Shown here: piece by piece, positions 42,242 through 52,261 of the stretch
Layout: every line of letters starts with the position of its first letter
Position numbering within the stretch: position 1 is the first letter of the stretch
DNA from: Lachnospiraceae bacterium UBA3850
GTDB taxonomy: Bacteria; Bacillota; Clostridia; Lachnospirales; Lachnospiraceae
Direction of reading: 5' to 3'
Length of the DNA: 64,000 bases
NCBI GenBank assembly: GCA_002392655.1
Contig: DGHK01000028.1
Span: 261 to 64,260, forward strand
Notes under the pieces: model-generated
What the model was told of the DNA's origin: nothing
The model's database searches: none
Seen by the model: the letters and a program-made list of their open reading frames with translations, nothing else
Position numbers and translations under genes: made by a program

Positions 42242-45200
42242 ATGATAAATAAAGTGAAAGGAAAAGGGCATATACATAGATCGCTCAAGGTAAGGCTCAT
42301 TGCATTTGTCACAGCGCTTGCTATGGTGCTTTCGGTTATTTATCTGAATGATCGAAGGGGAAGAGTTGAAGCTGACACGCCGACTGTCACAGTATATGAT
42401 GATTCATTTGTTTCATCTTTGATCAATTCATCTTCTGCTGACAGCGTAAATGTAATAGTTCCTGCTCAGGGAATAACATTTTCTGTCGGAGCTGATGGAA
42501 ATGCTCAGATCTCTGAAAGTATTAAGCTATACACAGAGGATGAAGTAGATTATTATATCGATGGGTCAAGCCTGACAAATCCGACAGAAGTAGATGCAAA
42601 CGCATATTACAAAATGATTGTGCGTTCAAGTGCAGATGGTTCGGGTACTAACCCTGGAACTATGACCTCAGGTGATACTGTATATATACTTAAAGAATAT
42701 GTAAATTATACGGATCCTGAAGGAGTTCATGATGATTATGTACCGGTTGATGCGGATACATATAAGCATGCACTTTATAAAACAATATCTGTTGCCACGC
42801 GCGATGCGGCAGGTCTGACATTTAATTCCAGTTCAAATCCTGCAACTGTAACAGATACAGATTTTACTGATACGGACGATACAAAGTACTATGGTAGTGT
42901 GACATATGCTGTTACTAAGGATGGTGGAGATGAAACATATTATACTTCACTTGACGGTTTAAATTCAGCCTTCACTAAAGGTGTGGATTCAGATGGATCT
43001 TATGAGATAAATAAGGTTATAAATGCACCGGCTTCAGGTTCAGGAACGGAACTGTTTACTGAAGATGTGAGTGGAGTTGTAAATAATTATATACTTAAGT
43101 CATATTCTGCAGGCTATACAGAGACTGGCGCTTCAGCTGAAACAATAATAGAAGGATCAGGCGGGGTGATTTCAGTACCTGAATCGGCCTCTGCAACAAT
43201 AAGTGCAACTAAAGATATAAATGTATATTTTGAGACAGATAAGGAAATAACACCGTCCAGTGATGTGACTATCACAGCTACAGGAGCAGGAACTATAGCT
43301 CCGACTGTTTCAGGAAGCGGAACGAGTTACAGCTTTACTATACCGGGAAGTGCTGCTAGAAGCGGAAATTCTCAGTCATATGCTGTAAAAGTTAATGACG
43401 GAACACTTAGTGAGAGCTTTACAGTAAATATTAATAATGCAGATGGAACTGCAACAATCTCAGCAGAGAAAATAAATGGTGAACCTGTAGATAGTTCATT
43501 TGTATATGTAACAGATGAGGAAGCTGAGCTGAGTGCGGTTGTAACAGTAGAAGATGAAGCTGCAGTTGTTAATAAATCAGGTTTCTGCAAGCTGACAAGC
43601 AGCACAATACCTGCAACTCGTACTATAACGGATTCGGCAGCACCGGATTCTGATGGCAAAATAACTGCTAGTGTTACCCTTGCACCTGGAGAAAACTACT
43701 ACTGTGTAGGTGGTAACACATCATACGATGGTGGAACAACTACTATAGATTTCCCTAAGGGATCAGTATATCAGCTGTTTTATGATAATGTTGATCCATA
43801 TGTAGTAGAGAATTCGGTTGCAGTGGAATCAGATGGAACAGCAGTAACGGTTAATCATGAAGCCGGTACAAAAAACTATGATGCTACCGTATCTGCAATG
43901 GCTACCACAGACATTACACTTAATGTAAGTGATATGCAGAAGGATGGAAGCGGAACAGATATAGACGGTAGTGGAATCAATACAGTTACTATAAATGGTA
44001 CTGCCAAAACACCGGATTCATCCGGACAGGTAGCCTATAGTATAGATCCGGATTCCGGAAAAGCTTCAGGATCTTCAGACGAACTTACAGTATATCTGAG
44101 GGATAATGCCGGAAGAGAAGATGAATATAAAGTAACAATAAACTATATAGATGAAAGAGCCAGCATAACAGAAGGCTTCAGTCACGGAACTGTAGATGGA
44201 AGTTACTTCTTCAAGTGGGATAGCTCTTCAAGACAGGCAACTGTTACTTATACAGTTGATACAAATGTAGAACTGAAGAGTCAGGCTGACGATGGAGTTG
44301 TAATAACAGTCGATGGTGCTAAGGCACCGGCAAGTCAGTTTGATATAGAACCGGTTACACCAACAGGCTCATATGCTTATGAATATAAGGTAACATTTAG
44401 ATATGATCCTACTGTATCAAAGGCTGATTACAACATAGTTTTGACGGTAACAAACAAGAATGATTATCCGACTACTCATAATACAGCAGTTAGAAGTGTG
44501 GATATTGATAATCCGACTATTGATGTAGAGGGTGATAATACCAAGTGGTATCAGAACCTTGTTTTAAATGTTAAGGTCAGTGATGGAACTGTTTCATCCG
44601 GTTTTGATCATGTTGATGCAACGGGCGTTAACCCAACTAAGTTTACATCTACTCCTTATGTTGTAACTGTAAATGAGTCAACCTCCACAGCAGGAACAGC
44701 GGTATCCTTTAAGGCATTTGATAAGGCCGGAAATGAGAGTACAACTTATTACAATACATATTATGTAGATAAGAAAAAGCCTGTTCTTACACTTAAGGTA
44801 AATAAAAAGAATTACAAGGAGGTTGATGGAAAGGTACTTCCTGTAGCAGATCCTGTAATAGACTATACACTTACAGATTCACTTAGTGGTATCGATGGTT
44901 CAGATGCAAGTGCATCATACTTTAAGATCAATGGCACAAGCTATCCTGGTTCAACGGGAAAGAAGCTTTCTGAGATAATCGGTAAGGTTGATCCTAAGAT
45001 CAGTTACCATATCGAGCTTTATGCAAGAGATAGAGCAGGAAATGAAGAGAAGTATGAGACTACATTTAAGGCCGATGGTGAAAAGCCTGATATCACAGGT
45101 AAGATAGAGAATACACCTAAGAAGGATAAGTATCCTACATACTTCAATGAAAGTGTAACATTAACGGTTACTGTAACAGATGCAAATATCAGCAAGAGCG

Positions 45201-47539
45201 GTCTCAAGGTTACTGAAACCGGCGGACGTACAATCAAGTATGACTGGAAGCAGGATGGAAGCGGTAAGTGGATAGCAACCATCAAGGCTAATAATGAGGG
45301 TAATTATAACGTCAAGGTTACTGCAACTGATGACGGTGGCCTCTCAAATTCATGGTCTCAGACATTTACCATTGATAAGACAGCTCCGGATGTTACAACT
45401 CTTCTGAATGGAAGTGAGTATACATCAAGTAATAGTTATAACAACACTATAACTCACGGGGTTAATGTGGTTGATGATAACGAAGATGAGGCTGATGTAG
45501 CAGTTCAGATTGAAAGAGAAGTTCCGGGTGGCGGAACAGAAAGTCTGAAAAAGAAGGGTAAGGGTCCTTTCACTATCAGTGAGGATGGATTCTACACAGT
45601 AACATATACTGTTATTGATAAGGCAGGAAACTCAACAACCAAGGAAATTGGATTTACAGTAGATAATACTGCACCTGCAAACAACCTGTATGTAACAACA
45701 GCAAATCCTGCAAAGGTTGATGCATATCCAAACAACTATGTAAATGTTTTGTATGTATTTACAGAGCATGAAAGTCAGGAGAACTATCGTTATGGACAGT
45801 ATTACAATTCAGATGTAACAATAGAGCTTAACTACTTTGATTACAACCTGAATTCAGTTTATGTAACAGATGGTGAAACAGAACTCAGTCCTACATGGAC
45901 AGAAAATAATGGCTACGGAAAAGCAACCGTGACTATCTCTTCTGAGGGATATCATGATATCAAGATCTGGACAGACGATCTGGCAGGAAATACAACCGAT
46001 GATACAGACATTGGAAAGAGAATCAGATTTACTATAGACAAGACAGCTCCTGTTATATCAACAACACTTAATGGTGCGGGATATGCAGAAGGGTCAGGTG
46101 TCAGATATCTGACAACCAACGGAACTGTTGGTGTTACAGTATCTGATAAGAATATAGATACCAGTGATCTGAAGAGAATCTACAAGATAACTCCTCCGGG
46201 AGGAGCAACAAAAACTTCTGAATCTTATGTAAGTGAAGGAAGTGAAACATATGCTGAAGAAGCTGATTACGAGGTTCAGTATGTGGCAGTTGATAAGGCT
46301 GGAAACACAAGTACTATGAGAACAGTACAGTTCAGAGTAGATAAGACTGCACCACAGTTGAGTATATCCAATGTAGGCGCTTCTACAACAGCAGGTGCAG
46401 TAAATGTTTCCTTCAACGTTAAGGAAGCATTCTACTGGGATATGAACGCCGTAACTATCAAGATCTATAAGAAGAAGGATGGAAGCGGAGAAGTTCTTGA
46501 AAAAACAATTGATATGAAGCCGAAGTCAGCAAATGATGTTACAAGTTATACATTTACTGATGATGCTGAATACAGGATTGAGTTTACAGCAGAGGATAAG
46601 TGCGGTAACAAGGCAAATACAGATTATACATTCATCAAGGACGGAACTGCTCCTAGGATCGTACTTTCAGGTGTTGGAAATTATGATATGACAGATAAGA
46701 ATGTCGAGCTCATGATTACTGTAGATGAAGACTTCTACACATCCAACAAGGTTTCACTTAAGGGTACAAGAACAGATATAGAAGGCAAGAAGAACCCTAT
46801 AACATTTAACGACTTCAATCCAAACAGAACCAAGATATCTGAGATGAAGCAGCTCTTCGATAAGGATGGAATCTACGATATAGAGGTTACCTCTACAGAT
46901 AAAGCTGGTAACTCTTCAAGCAAGAAGGTTCACTTCACTATCGATACTGAAGCTCCGAAGATCGGTGATCTGTCAAAGTATGACGGAGTTAAGCTGAGAG
47001 AGTTCAAGTGGGATGTGGATCTCGATAAGCTGGTAACAGATCTTACAGTTTGCGATATAGGACTGTATCTCGACGGAGTTGAGTATGATGGAGTTTCACC
47101 AATAGAGGATGGATCGCACGTGCTCAAGGTTGTTGCTGTTGATGAGATGGGACATAAGTCTGAAAAGGAAGTTACATTTATCCTTGACTCAAAGGGACCT
47201 AACATCATAGTTTCAAATGTAGAGGATCAGGATCTGTTCTACGAGGCAAGAGAAATAGGTGTTTCTGTACAGCTTGATGAGGATGTGCTTGATAGTGTAA
47301 CACTTAACGGCAAAACTATAGCAGTTAATGATAATCAGGCTACAATGAATATAGACAAGAAGGGTGACTACACACTTGAAGCTATGGCTCATGATGAGGC
47401 AGGAAATGAGGCATCTGTTAAGCTTACATTTACTTATGGAAGCGAGACAAGTATTTGGTGGATTCTTGCAATAGCCGGTGGAGCTATACTGCTTCTCCTT
47501 ATACTTCTTCTCATAATCAAGAAGAAGAAAAGCTGGTAA
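42242..47539 (+). CDS. Giant Ig-like surface protein with C-terminal membrane anchor
   Basis: This 1765-residue protein has a signal/anchor region (1-45, basic start then LIAFVTALAMVLSVIYL). A long extracellular region follows, with at least nine Ig-like modules of about 90-110 residues, each ending near a D-[KNGT]-x-x-P hinge (DKTAPDV, DNTAPAN, DKTAPVI, DKTAPQL, DGTAPRI, DTEAPKI and others). A hydrophobic C-terminal helix (about 1737-1759) ends in IIKKKKSW. There is no LPXTG sorting signal, so it stays in the membrane. Such Big_3/HYR-like rods typically display or sense at the surface. It starts 14 bp after the T-x-V-L protein with taggaggg upstream, placing it in the kinase operon. Confidence 0.83.
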   Translation: MINKVKGKGHIHRSLKVRLIAFVTALAMVLSVIYLNDRRGRVEADTPTVTVYDDSFVSSLINSSSADSVNVIVPAQGITFSVGADGNAQISESIKLYTEDEVDYYIDGSSLTNPTEVDANAYYKMIVRSSADGSGTNPGTMTSGDTVYILKEYVNYTDPEGVHDDYVPVDADTYKHALYKTISVATRDAAGLTFNSSSNPATVTDTDFTDTDDTKYYGSVTYAVTKDGGDETYYTSLDGLNSAFTKGVDSDGSYEINKVINAPASGSGTELFTEDVSGVVNNYILKSYSAGYTETGASAETIIEGSGGVISVPESASATISATKDINVYFETDKEITPSSDVTITATGAGTIAPTVSGSGTSYSFTIPGSAARSGNSQSYAVKVNDGTLSESFTVNINNADGTATISAEKINGEPVDSSFVYVTDEEAELSAVVTVEDEAAVVNKSGFCKLTSSTIPATRTITDSAAPDSDGKITASVTLAPGENYYCVGGNTSYDGGTTTIDFPKGSVYQLFYDNVDPYVVENSVAVESDGTAVTVNHEAGTKNYDATVSAMATTDITLNVSDMQKDGSGTDIDGSGINTVTINGTAKTPDSSGQVAYSIDPDSGKASGSSDELTVYLRDNAGREDEYKVTINYIDERASITEGFSHGTVDGSYFFKWDSSSRQATVTYTVDTNVELKSQADDGVVITVDGAKAPASQFDIEPVTPTGSYAYEYKVTFRYDPTVSKADYNIVLTVTNKNDYPTTHNTAVRSVDIDNPTIDVEGDNTKWYQNLVLNVKVSDGTVSSGFDHVDATGVNPTKFTSTPYVVTVNESTSTAGTAVSFKAFDKAGNESTTYYNTYYVDKKKPVLTLKVNKKNYKEVDGKVLPVADPVIDYTLTDSLSGIDGSDASASYFKINGTSYPGSTGKKLSEIIGKVDPKISYHIELYARDRAGNEEKYETTFKADGEKPDITGKIENTPKKDKYPTYFNESVTLTVTVTDANISKSGLKVTETGGRTIKYDWKQDGSGKWIATIKANNEGNYNVKVTATDDGGLSNSWSQTFTIDKTAPDVTTLLNGSEYTSSNSYNNTITHGVNVVDDNEDEADVAVQIEREVPGGGTESLKKKGKGPFTISEDGFYTVTYTVIDKAGNSTTKEIGFTVDNTAPANNLYVTTANPAKVDAYPNNYVNVLYVFTEHESQENYRYGQYYNSDVTIELNYFDYNLNSVYVTDGETELSPTWTENNGYGKATVTISSEGYHDIKIWTDDLAGNTTDDTDIGKRIRFTIDKTAPVISTTLNGAGYAEGSGVRYLTTNGTVGVTVSDKNIDTSDLKRIYKITPPGGATKTSESYVSEGSETYAEEADYEVQYVAVDKAGNTSTMRTVQFRVDKTAPQLSISNVGASTTAGAVNVSFNVKEAFYWDMNAVTIKIYKKKDGSGEVLEKTIDMKPKSANDVTSYTFTDDAEYRIEFTAEDKCGNKANTDYTFIKDGTAPRIVLSGVGNYDMTDKNVELMITVDEDFYTSNKVSLKGTRTDIEGKKNPITFNDFNPNRTKISEMKQLFDKDGIYDIEVTSTDKAGNSSSKKVHFTIDTEAPKIGDLSKYDGVKLREFKWDVDLDKLVTDLTVCDIGLYLDGVEYDGVSPIEDGSHVLKVVAVDEMGHKSEKEVTFILDSKGPNIIVSNVEDQDLFYEAREIGVSVQLDEDVLDSVTLNGKTIAVNDNQATMNIDKKGDYTLEAMAHDEAGNEASVKLTFTYGSETSIWWILAIAGGAILLLLILLLIIKKKKSW

Positions 47540-47570
47540 GACTGGATAGAACTAGAAATAATCATTAGTG

Positions 47571-47605
47571 GGGCACAGGGGATTTCCCCCGTGCCTCATG
47601 TTTTT
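47571..47605 (+). terminator. Terminator after the giant surface protein gene
   Basis: The stem ggcac-a-gggg / cccc-c-gtgcc (47571-47594), with one mismatch, is followed shortly by ttttt. Confidence 0.75.
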
Positions 47606-47618
47606 ATAGGAGAGATAT

Positions 47619-48284
47619 ATGTTTGAAGCGGTAGTGTTTGATATGGACGGAGTCATCCTTGACTCTGAAAAGATATATAGGAAATACGAATATGTGGCGG
47701 CTGAACATTTCGGTCTTCCAATGGATCATATAGAAGAATTCTGTAACAAAATCGCGGGCGGAACCAAGCACACAAATAAGATTGTTTTCGACGATTTTTT
47801 TGATACAGATGTAGATTATTTTGATTATAGAGATATAGTAAGCGCCGGAGTAGAGAGGCATGCAGCTGAAAACGGATATGAGGTCAAAAAGGGCGTAAAA
47901 GAGTTATTCGATTTTCTGAAGGATAAGGGCGTGAGAATAGCACTTGCAACATCGACAGAAAAGGACAGGGCAACCAGATTTCTCGAGCCACATGGACTGC
48001 TTCCGTATTTTGATGCAATGATTTTCGGAGATGCTATTCCGGCAGGAAGAGGTAAGCCGAATCCAGATATTTATTTGAAAGCCTGTGAGGCTCTGGGGAC
48101 AGCTCCTGAGGAAACGATAGGTGTCGAGGATTCTATAAATGGAATAAAGTCTTCATCAGCCGCCGGTTTATATACGGTAATGGTTATAGACCTGATCACT
48201 CCAGATGAGGAAAATGCAAGGTTTGCAGACAAAATATATGATGAAATCATAAAAATAAAAGAATTATTTCTTTACGAAGCTTGA
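47619..48284 (+). CDS. HAD-superfamily phosphatase / beta-phosphoglucomutase-like
   Basis: The 221-residue HAD hydrolase with a C1 helical cap has motif I DMDGVILDSE (nucleophile Asp and general acid Asp), motif II ALATSTE, motif III Lys in RGKPNPDIY and motif IV GVEDSINGI. The family includes beta-phosphoglucomutase and sugar-phosphate phosphatases; the KPNPDIY and VEDS segments are typical of that branch. It is cytosolic; the substrate is undetermined. Start 47619 has taggagag upstream. Confidence 0.9.
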   Translation: MFEAVVFDMDGVILDSEKIYRKYEYVAAEHFGLPMDHIEEFCNKIAGGTKHTNKIVFDDFFDTDVDYFDYRDIVSAGVERHAAENGYEVKKGVKELFDFLKDKGVRIALATSTEKDRATRFLEPHGLLPYFDAMIFGDAIPAGRGKPNPDIYLKACEALGTAPEETIGVEDSINGIKSSSAAGLYTVMVIDLITPDEENARFADKIYDEIIKIKELFLYEA

Positions 48285-48396
48285 CATGATGAGGTATAAT
48301 GTAAGGTGCGTTTTTTAGAGACAATATAGTTGGAGGTTTAAGACAGGGACAAAGGGGTTTGTTTGTAAAACGAGGTATATATAAAGAGAGGTGCAA

Positions 48397-49944
48397 ATGA
48401 AAAGTTTAAAAAGAATAATCAGCACGCTTCTTGGGATATTACTTGTATTAGGTCTAATTCCGATAACTTCATTTAATAATGGTAAAGGAGTATATGCCGC
48501 GACCGGAGAGGAAATCGTAACTGATGCTCTGTCCTTTGCGGTGGAGAATGATTATCAGAATCCGAAAACTCCGAAACTTAATTATGTCTGGGGAGGACTT
48601 GACCTTACAGTTGGTTGCGACTGCTCCGGTTTTGTATGTGCTATTTTTAAGAGACATGGACTTGATCTGGTTGCAATGAACATAAGAAGCAGCTATGACA
48701 TGCAGGCAAAGGCGACTGATTTCGGAACTATAGTTAACGGTACTGATCCGTCGCTCATTCAGAGTGGAGATATACTTATTACAAATAGCGGTGGACACGC
48801 AGCCATTGGTTGGAACTATAACGGTGTTCCATATATGATACATTGTCAGAATCATAAGATGGGTTGTGTTTATCAGCCGATTTCAACATATAACAGTGGT
48901 ATCGTTATGATAATCAGACCTTATGTTATAACAGGTCAGGGTGGAAATGTTAATCCTCCTAGTGATGGCGGTGGATCCTCATCGCAGGTGCCTGACACAG
49001 AAAATCCGGGTTATCCTTATGCAATCCCTACTGCAACAGTGACATCCGGAAATGCAGCTAAGTGGCTTCAGACAGCACTCAATAAGCTGATGAACAGTGG
49101 CCTTGTAGTAGATGGATCTATCGGTAGTCTGACCAAAGCTGCTACTTCAGATTTCCAGACCGCATATGGACTTCCTGCAACTGGTGTTGCAGATATGACA
49201 ACTGTCAACAAGATGGTTGAAGCATATAAGGGTGTATGTAACGTTAAGTCAGTAACACTTAAGGGATTTAAGAAGACAACTATTGACGAGGATTCATCTA
49301 TACAGCTCTTTACGACTATAGATCCTGCAACGGCGATTGCAAACATCGAATGGTCCTCATCGGATAGTAATGTTTTAAGCGTTACCTCTACAGGTATGAT
49401 GACGGCAGTCGGTCCGGGTACAGCAACGATTACAGCCAAAGCTGCAAACGGCAAGAGTGCTACAGCTAAGTTTACTGTTAACGGAAAGAAGCGATACAGC
49501 GAGTGGTACGGCGGACAGTGGTATGGTTCAGACGGAAATACAGACTATGAGTATAAGGGCTACTGGATGCAGAATTCGACTGGATGGTGGTTTACCGATG
49601 ATTCGGGTTGGTATCCGGCTAACGAATGGGTAAAGATAGATAAAAAATGGTACTTTTTCGATAGTAATGGCTATATCGTTTCCAAGGGATGGAGACAGAT
49701 TGGCGGAGATTATTACTATTTCAAGGATTCCTGTGATATGGCAGAGAGTGAGTGGATAGGTGGATACTGGTTATCCGGAAACGGAAAGTGGACTTATGCT
49801 GCTACGGGAAGCTGGAAACAGAACACGTCGAATAAGACTTGGTGGTTCGAAGACACCTCAGGATGGTATCCAAAGAGTGAGGTTGTTAAAATAGATAATG
49901 TCAGGTACTTTTTTAATCCGGATGGATACTGGCTTACAAATTAA
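48397..49944 (+). CDS. Secreted NlpC/P60 peptidoglycan hydrolase with PG-binding, Ig-like and wall-binding repeats
   Basis: The 515 residues begin with a signal peptide (1-34). The NlpC/P60 domain (about 35-175) has catalytic Cys in CDCSGFVCAIF and His in GGHAAIGW, and cuts peptide stems of murein. A Pro/Gly linker follows, then a peptidoglycan-binding domain (about 210-275, KWLQTALNKL, VDGSIGSLTKAA), a Big_2 Ig-like domain (about 278-368, ending ATITAKAANGKSATAKFTV), and four to five Trp/Tyr-rich wall-binding repeats to the C-terminus. Start 48397 has agagagg upstream. It is cotranscribed, at most, with secDF 16 bp downstream. Role: wall turnover or cell separation. Confidence 0.9.
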   Translation: MKSLKRIISTLLGILLVLGLIPITSFNNGKGVYAATGEEIVTDALSFAVENDYQNPKTPKLNYVWGGLDLTVGCDCSGFVCAIFKRHGLDLVAMNIRSSYDMQAKATDFGTIVNGTDPSLIQSGDILITNSGGHAAIGWNYNGVPYMIHCQNHKMGCVYQPISTYNSGIVMIIRPYVITGQGGNVNPPSDGGGSSSQVPDTENPGYPYAIPTATVTSGNAAKWLQTALNKLMNSGLVVDGSIGSLTKAATSDFQTAYGLPATGVADMTTVNKMVEAYKGVCNVKSVTLKGFKKTTIDEDSSIQLFTTIDPATAIANIEWSSSDSNVLSVTSTGMMTAVGPGTATITAKAANGKSATAKFTVNGKKRYSEWYGGQWYGSDGNTDYEYKGYWMQNSTGWWFTDDSGWYPANEWVKIDKKWYFFDSNGYIVSKGWRQIGGDYYYFKDSCDMAESEWIGGYWLSGNGKWTYAATGSWKQNTSNKTWWFEDTSGWYPKSEVVKIDNVRYFFNPDGYWLTN

Positions 49945-49960
49945 TTAAAGGAGAAGCAAC

Positions 49961-52183
49961 ATGAAGAAGGCGAAGAGAAATGCAATTCTCGGACTTTTAG
50001 TCTTTGCACTTATCATAGCAGGAGTAGTATATGCTGTTATGTTCGGTGCAGGAGATGAAAGAATCGGTCTTGCAAAGGACATTCCTCTCGGACTTGATCT
50101 ACAGGGTGGTGTCAGTGTAACTTATGAGATTCAGGAGGAAGATGCATCAGATGCAGATGTAGATGCGACTATAGACAAGCTGCAACGAAGAGTTGATCAC
50201 TATAGTCCTGATGCAGAAGTATATAGACAGGGAAGTGATCGTATCACTGTTGAAATCCCTCTTGATACAAGTAAGTATGATCCAAATGAGATACTGGACA
50301 GCCTTGGACGTCCTGGTAAACTCGAGTTTCTTGATCCGACAAACTATCAGAAGTTTGCAAGCGGTGATACATCCTATGAGGCAGCACTTACTGGAGCGGA
50401 TGTAAAGAATGCAGAGGGTGGACGTATTCAGGATCAGACAACAGGTGCTGATGAGTATATAGTTTCACTTCAGTTTACTGATGAGGGTGGACAGAAGTTC
50501 TCTGATGTAACAGGTGCAAATGTAGGACAGCAGATATATATCATATATGATAATGAGGTTCAGAGTGCTCCTGTAGTTCGTGAGCAGATTTCAGGCGGTA
50601 GCGCACAGATAGATGGAATGGATGATTTCGAAGAGGCTTCAGATCTTGCAAGTACTATCAAGATTGGTGCACTTCCTCTTACACTTGAGGAACTTTCATC
50701 ACAGGTTGTAGGTGCTAAGCTTGGATCAGATGCTCTTGAGACATCACTTTTTGCCGGAGCTATCGGTCTCGGAATTATCTTCCTGCTTATGATCATCATA
50801 TTCAGATTCCCGGGATTTATTTCAGCTATAGCTCTTTCGGTTTATGTAGTGCTTGAGCTCTTCTTCTTAAATGCATTCCATATAACACTTACACTTCCGG
50901 GTATCGCCGGTATCATACTTTCCATAGGTATGGCGGTCGATGCAAACGTTATTATCTTCACACGTATTAAGGAAGAAATCGGAAGCGGAAAAACAGTCAA
51001 GACAGCTGTTAAGTCAGGTTTCAGTAAGGCTCTTTCAGCTATCATAGATGGAAATATTACAACAATCATAGCAGGTATCGTGCTCCTTATCATGGGTACA
51101 GGTACAGTTAAGGGCTTCGCGAGAACACTTATTCTCGGTATCGTTCTTTCAATGGTAACAGCTCTTTTAATTACAAAATTCCTGCTGAATGCATTTGTTA
51201 ATCTCGGAGTTACCAGCAAGAAGCTTTACGGTTCTGCAAAGACTCCAAGAATCACAAAGTATACAAAGGGCTTCAAGGTAGCAGTTTCATTCTCAATAAT
51301 CGTTATTCTTGCAGGTATTGCATTTCTCTTTGTAAACAAGGGTATCGGAACTCGTGGAAATACTATGAACTTCTCACTTGAGTTTAGCGGTGGTACATCA
51401 ACAGCCGTTACCTTCAATGAGAACTATTCTCTGGAGAGAGCAGAAAGTGAGGTTCTTCCTGTATTTGAACAGGTAGGTGTAGAACGTGCACATGTTCAGA
51501 TTCAGACCGTAGATAATTCTAATCAGGTTGTATTTAAGACTCCGAGTCTTGACGAGGATACTCGTTCAGAGCTTGCAAGTTCACTTAAGTCAACCTTTGG
51601 GATTACAGATGATAAGATTGATTCTCAGAACATATCAAGTACGATCAGTTCAGAGACTCAGAGAGATGCTATACTTGCGGTAATCATTGCTTCAATCCTG
51701 ATGCTTATCTATATAGCATTCAGATTCAGTGATGCAAGATTCGGTATCAGTGCCGTGCTTGCACTTATACATGACGTTATGTTTGTGTTCTGTGCATATT
51801 CAGTACTTTACCTGACGGTTGGTGGTACATTTATCGCATGTATGCTTACGATAGTAGGTTACTCAATCAACTCATCAATCATCATATTCGATCGAATCAG
51901 AGAGAATCTCAAGATTATGAGTGTCGAGAAGGATGGTTACGATCATATCGTAAACACAAGTATCTCGCAGACATTTACACGAAACATTTATACAAACCTG
52001 ACAACTTTTGTAACTATCTTCATGCTGTACATACTCGGTGTTGCTTCACTTAAAGAGTTTACATTTACTCTTATGGTCGGTGTAGTAGCAGGTACATATT
52101 CATCTATCTGCATTACAGGACCGCTGTGGCTTGCACTCAGAAAGAAGTTCGGCAAGAAGAAGGCAGAGGTTGAGAAGGCCTGA
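49961..52183 (+). CDS. secDF: SecDF fusion, accessory subunit of the Sec protein translocase
   Basis: The 740-residue membrane protein carries SecD and SecF in one chain. The SecD half (about 1-420) has LGLDLQGGVSVTYEI, a large outside P1 domain and IILSIGMAVDANVIIFTRIKEE; the SecF half (about 440-735) has FSLEFSGGTSTAVTF and VGYSINSSIIIFDRIREN. It uses the ion gradient to pull preproteins through SecYEG. Fused SecDF is normal in Bacillus and many Clostridia. The start follows aaaggagaag. It opens the conserved block secDF-recJ-apt-relA. Confidence 0.96.
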   Translation: MKKAKRNAILGLLVFALIIAGVVYAVMFGAGDERIGLAKDIPLGLDLQGGVSVTYEIQEEDASDADVDATIDKLQRRVDHYSPDAEVYRQGSDRITVEIPLDTSKYDPNEILDSLGRPGKLEFLDPTNYQKFASGDTSYEAALTGADVKNAEGGRIQDQTTGADEYIVSLQFTDEGGQKFSDVTGANVGQQIYIIYDNEVQSAPVVREQISGGSAQIDGMDDFEEASDLASTIKIGALPLTLEELSSQVVGAKLGSDALETSLFAGAIGLGIIFLLMIIIFRFPGFISAIALSVYVVLELFFLNAFHITLTLPGIAGIILSIGMAVDANVIIFTRIKEEIGSGKTVKTAVKSGFSKALSAIIDGNITTIIAGIVLLIMGTGTVKGFARTLILGIVLSMVTALLITKFLLNAFVNLGVTSKKLYGSAKTPRITKYTKGFKVAVSFSIIVILAGIAFLFVNKGIGTRGNTMNFSLEFSGGTSTAVTFNENYSLERAESEVLPVFEQVGVERAHVQIQTVDNSNQVVFKTPSLDEDTRSELASSLKSTFGITDDKIDSQNISSTISSETQRDAILAVIIASILMLIYIAFRFSDARFGISAVLALIHDVMFVFCAYSVLYLTVGGTFIACMLTIVGYSINSSIIIFDRIRENLKIMSVEKDGYDHIVNTSISQTFTRNIYTNLTTFVTIFMLYILGVASLKEFTFTLMVGVVAGTYSSICITGPLWLALRKKFGKKKAEVEKA

Positions 52184-52218
52184 GATTGCCTGAATAGGCT
52201 ATAACTATAAACACTTTC

Positions 52219-52245
52219 AAGGACGGAGATTTCTCCGTCCTTTTT
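52219..52245 (+). terminator. Terminator after secDF
   Basis: The stem aaggacggag (52219-52228) / ctccgtcctt (52233-52242) is followed by T's. It directly abuts the recJ ribosome site. Confidence 0.85.
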
Positions 52246-52261
52246 GACAAAGGAGAAGAGT

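Noticed and set aside
48281..48300. TTGACA and TATAAT just downstream of the HAD gene, as a promoter
   Set aside because: The two hexamers are only 8 bp apart, and the first overlaps the stop codon. The spacing is wrong for a sigma-A promoter.
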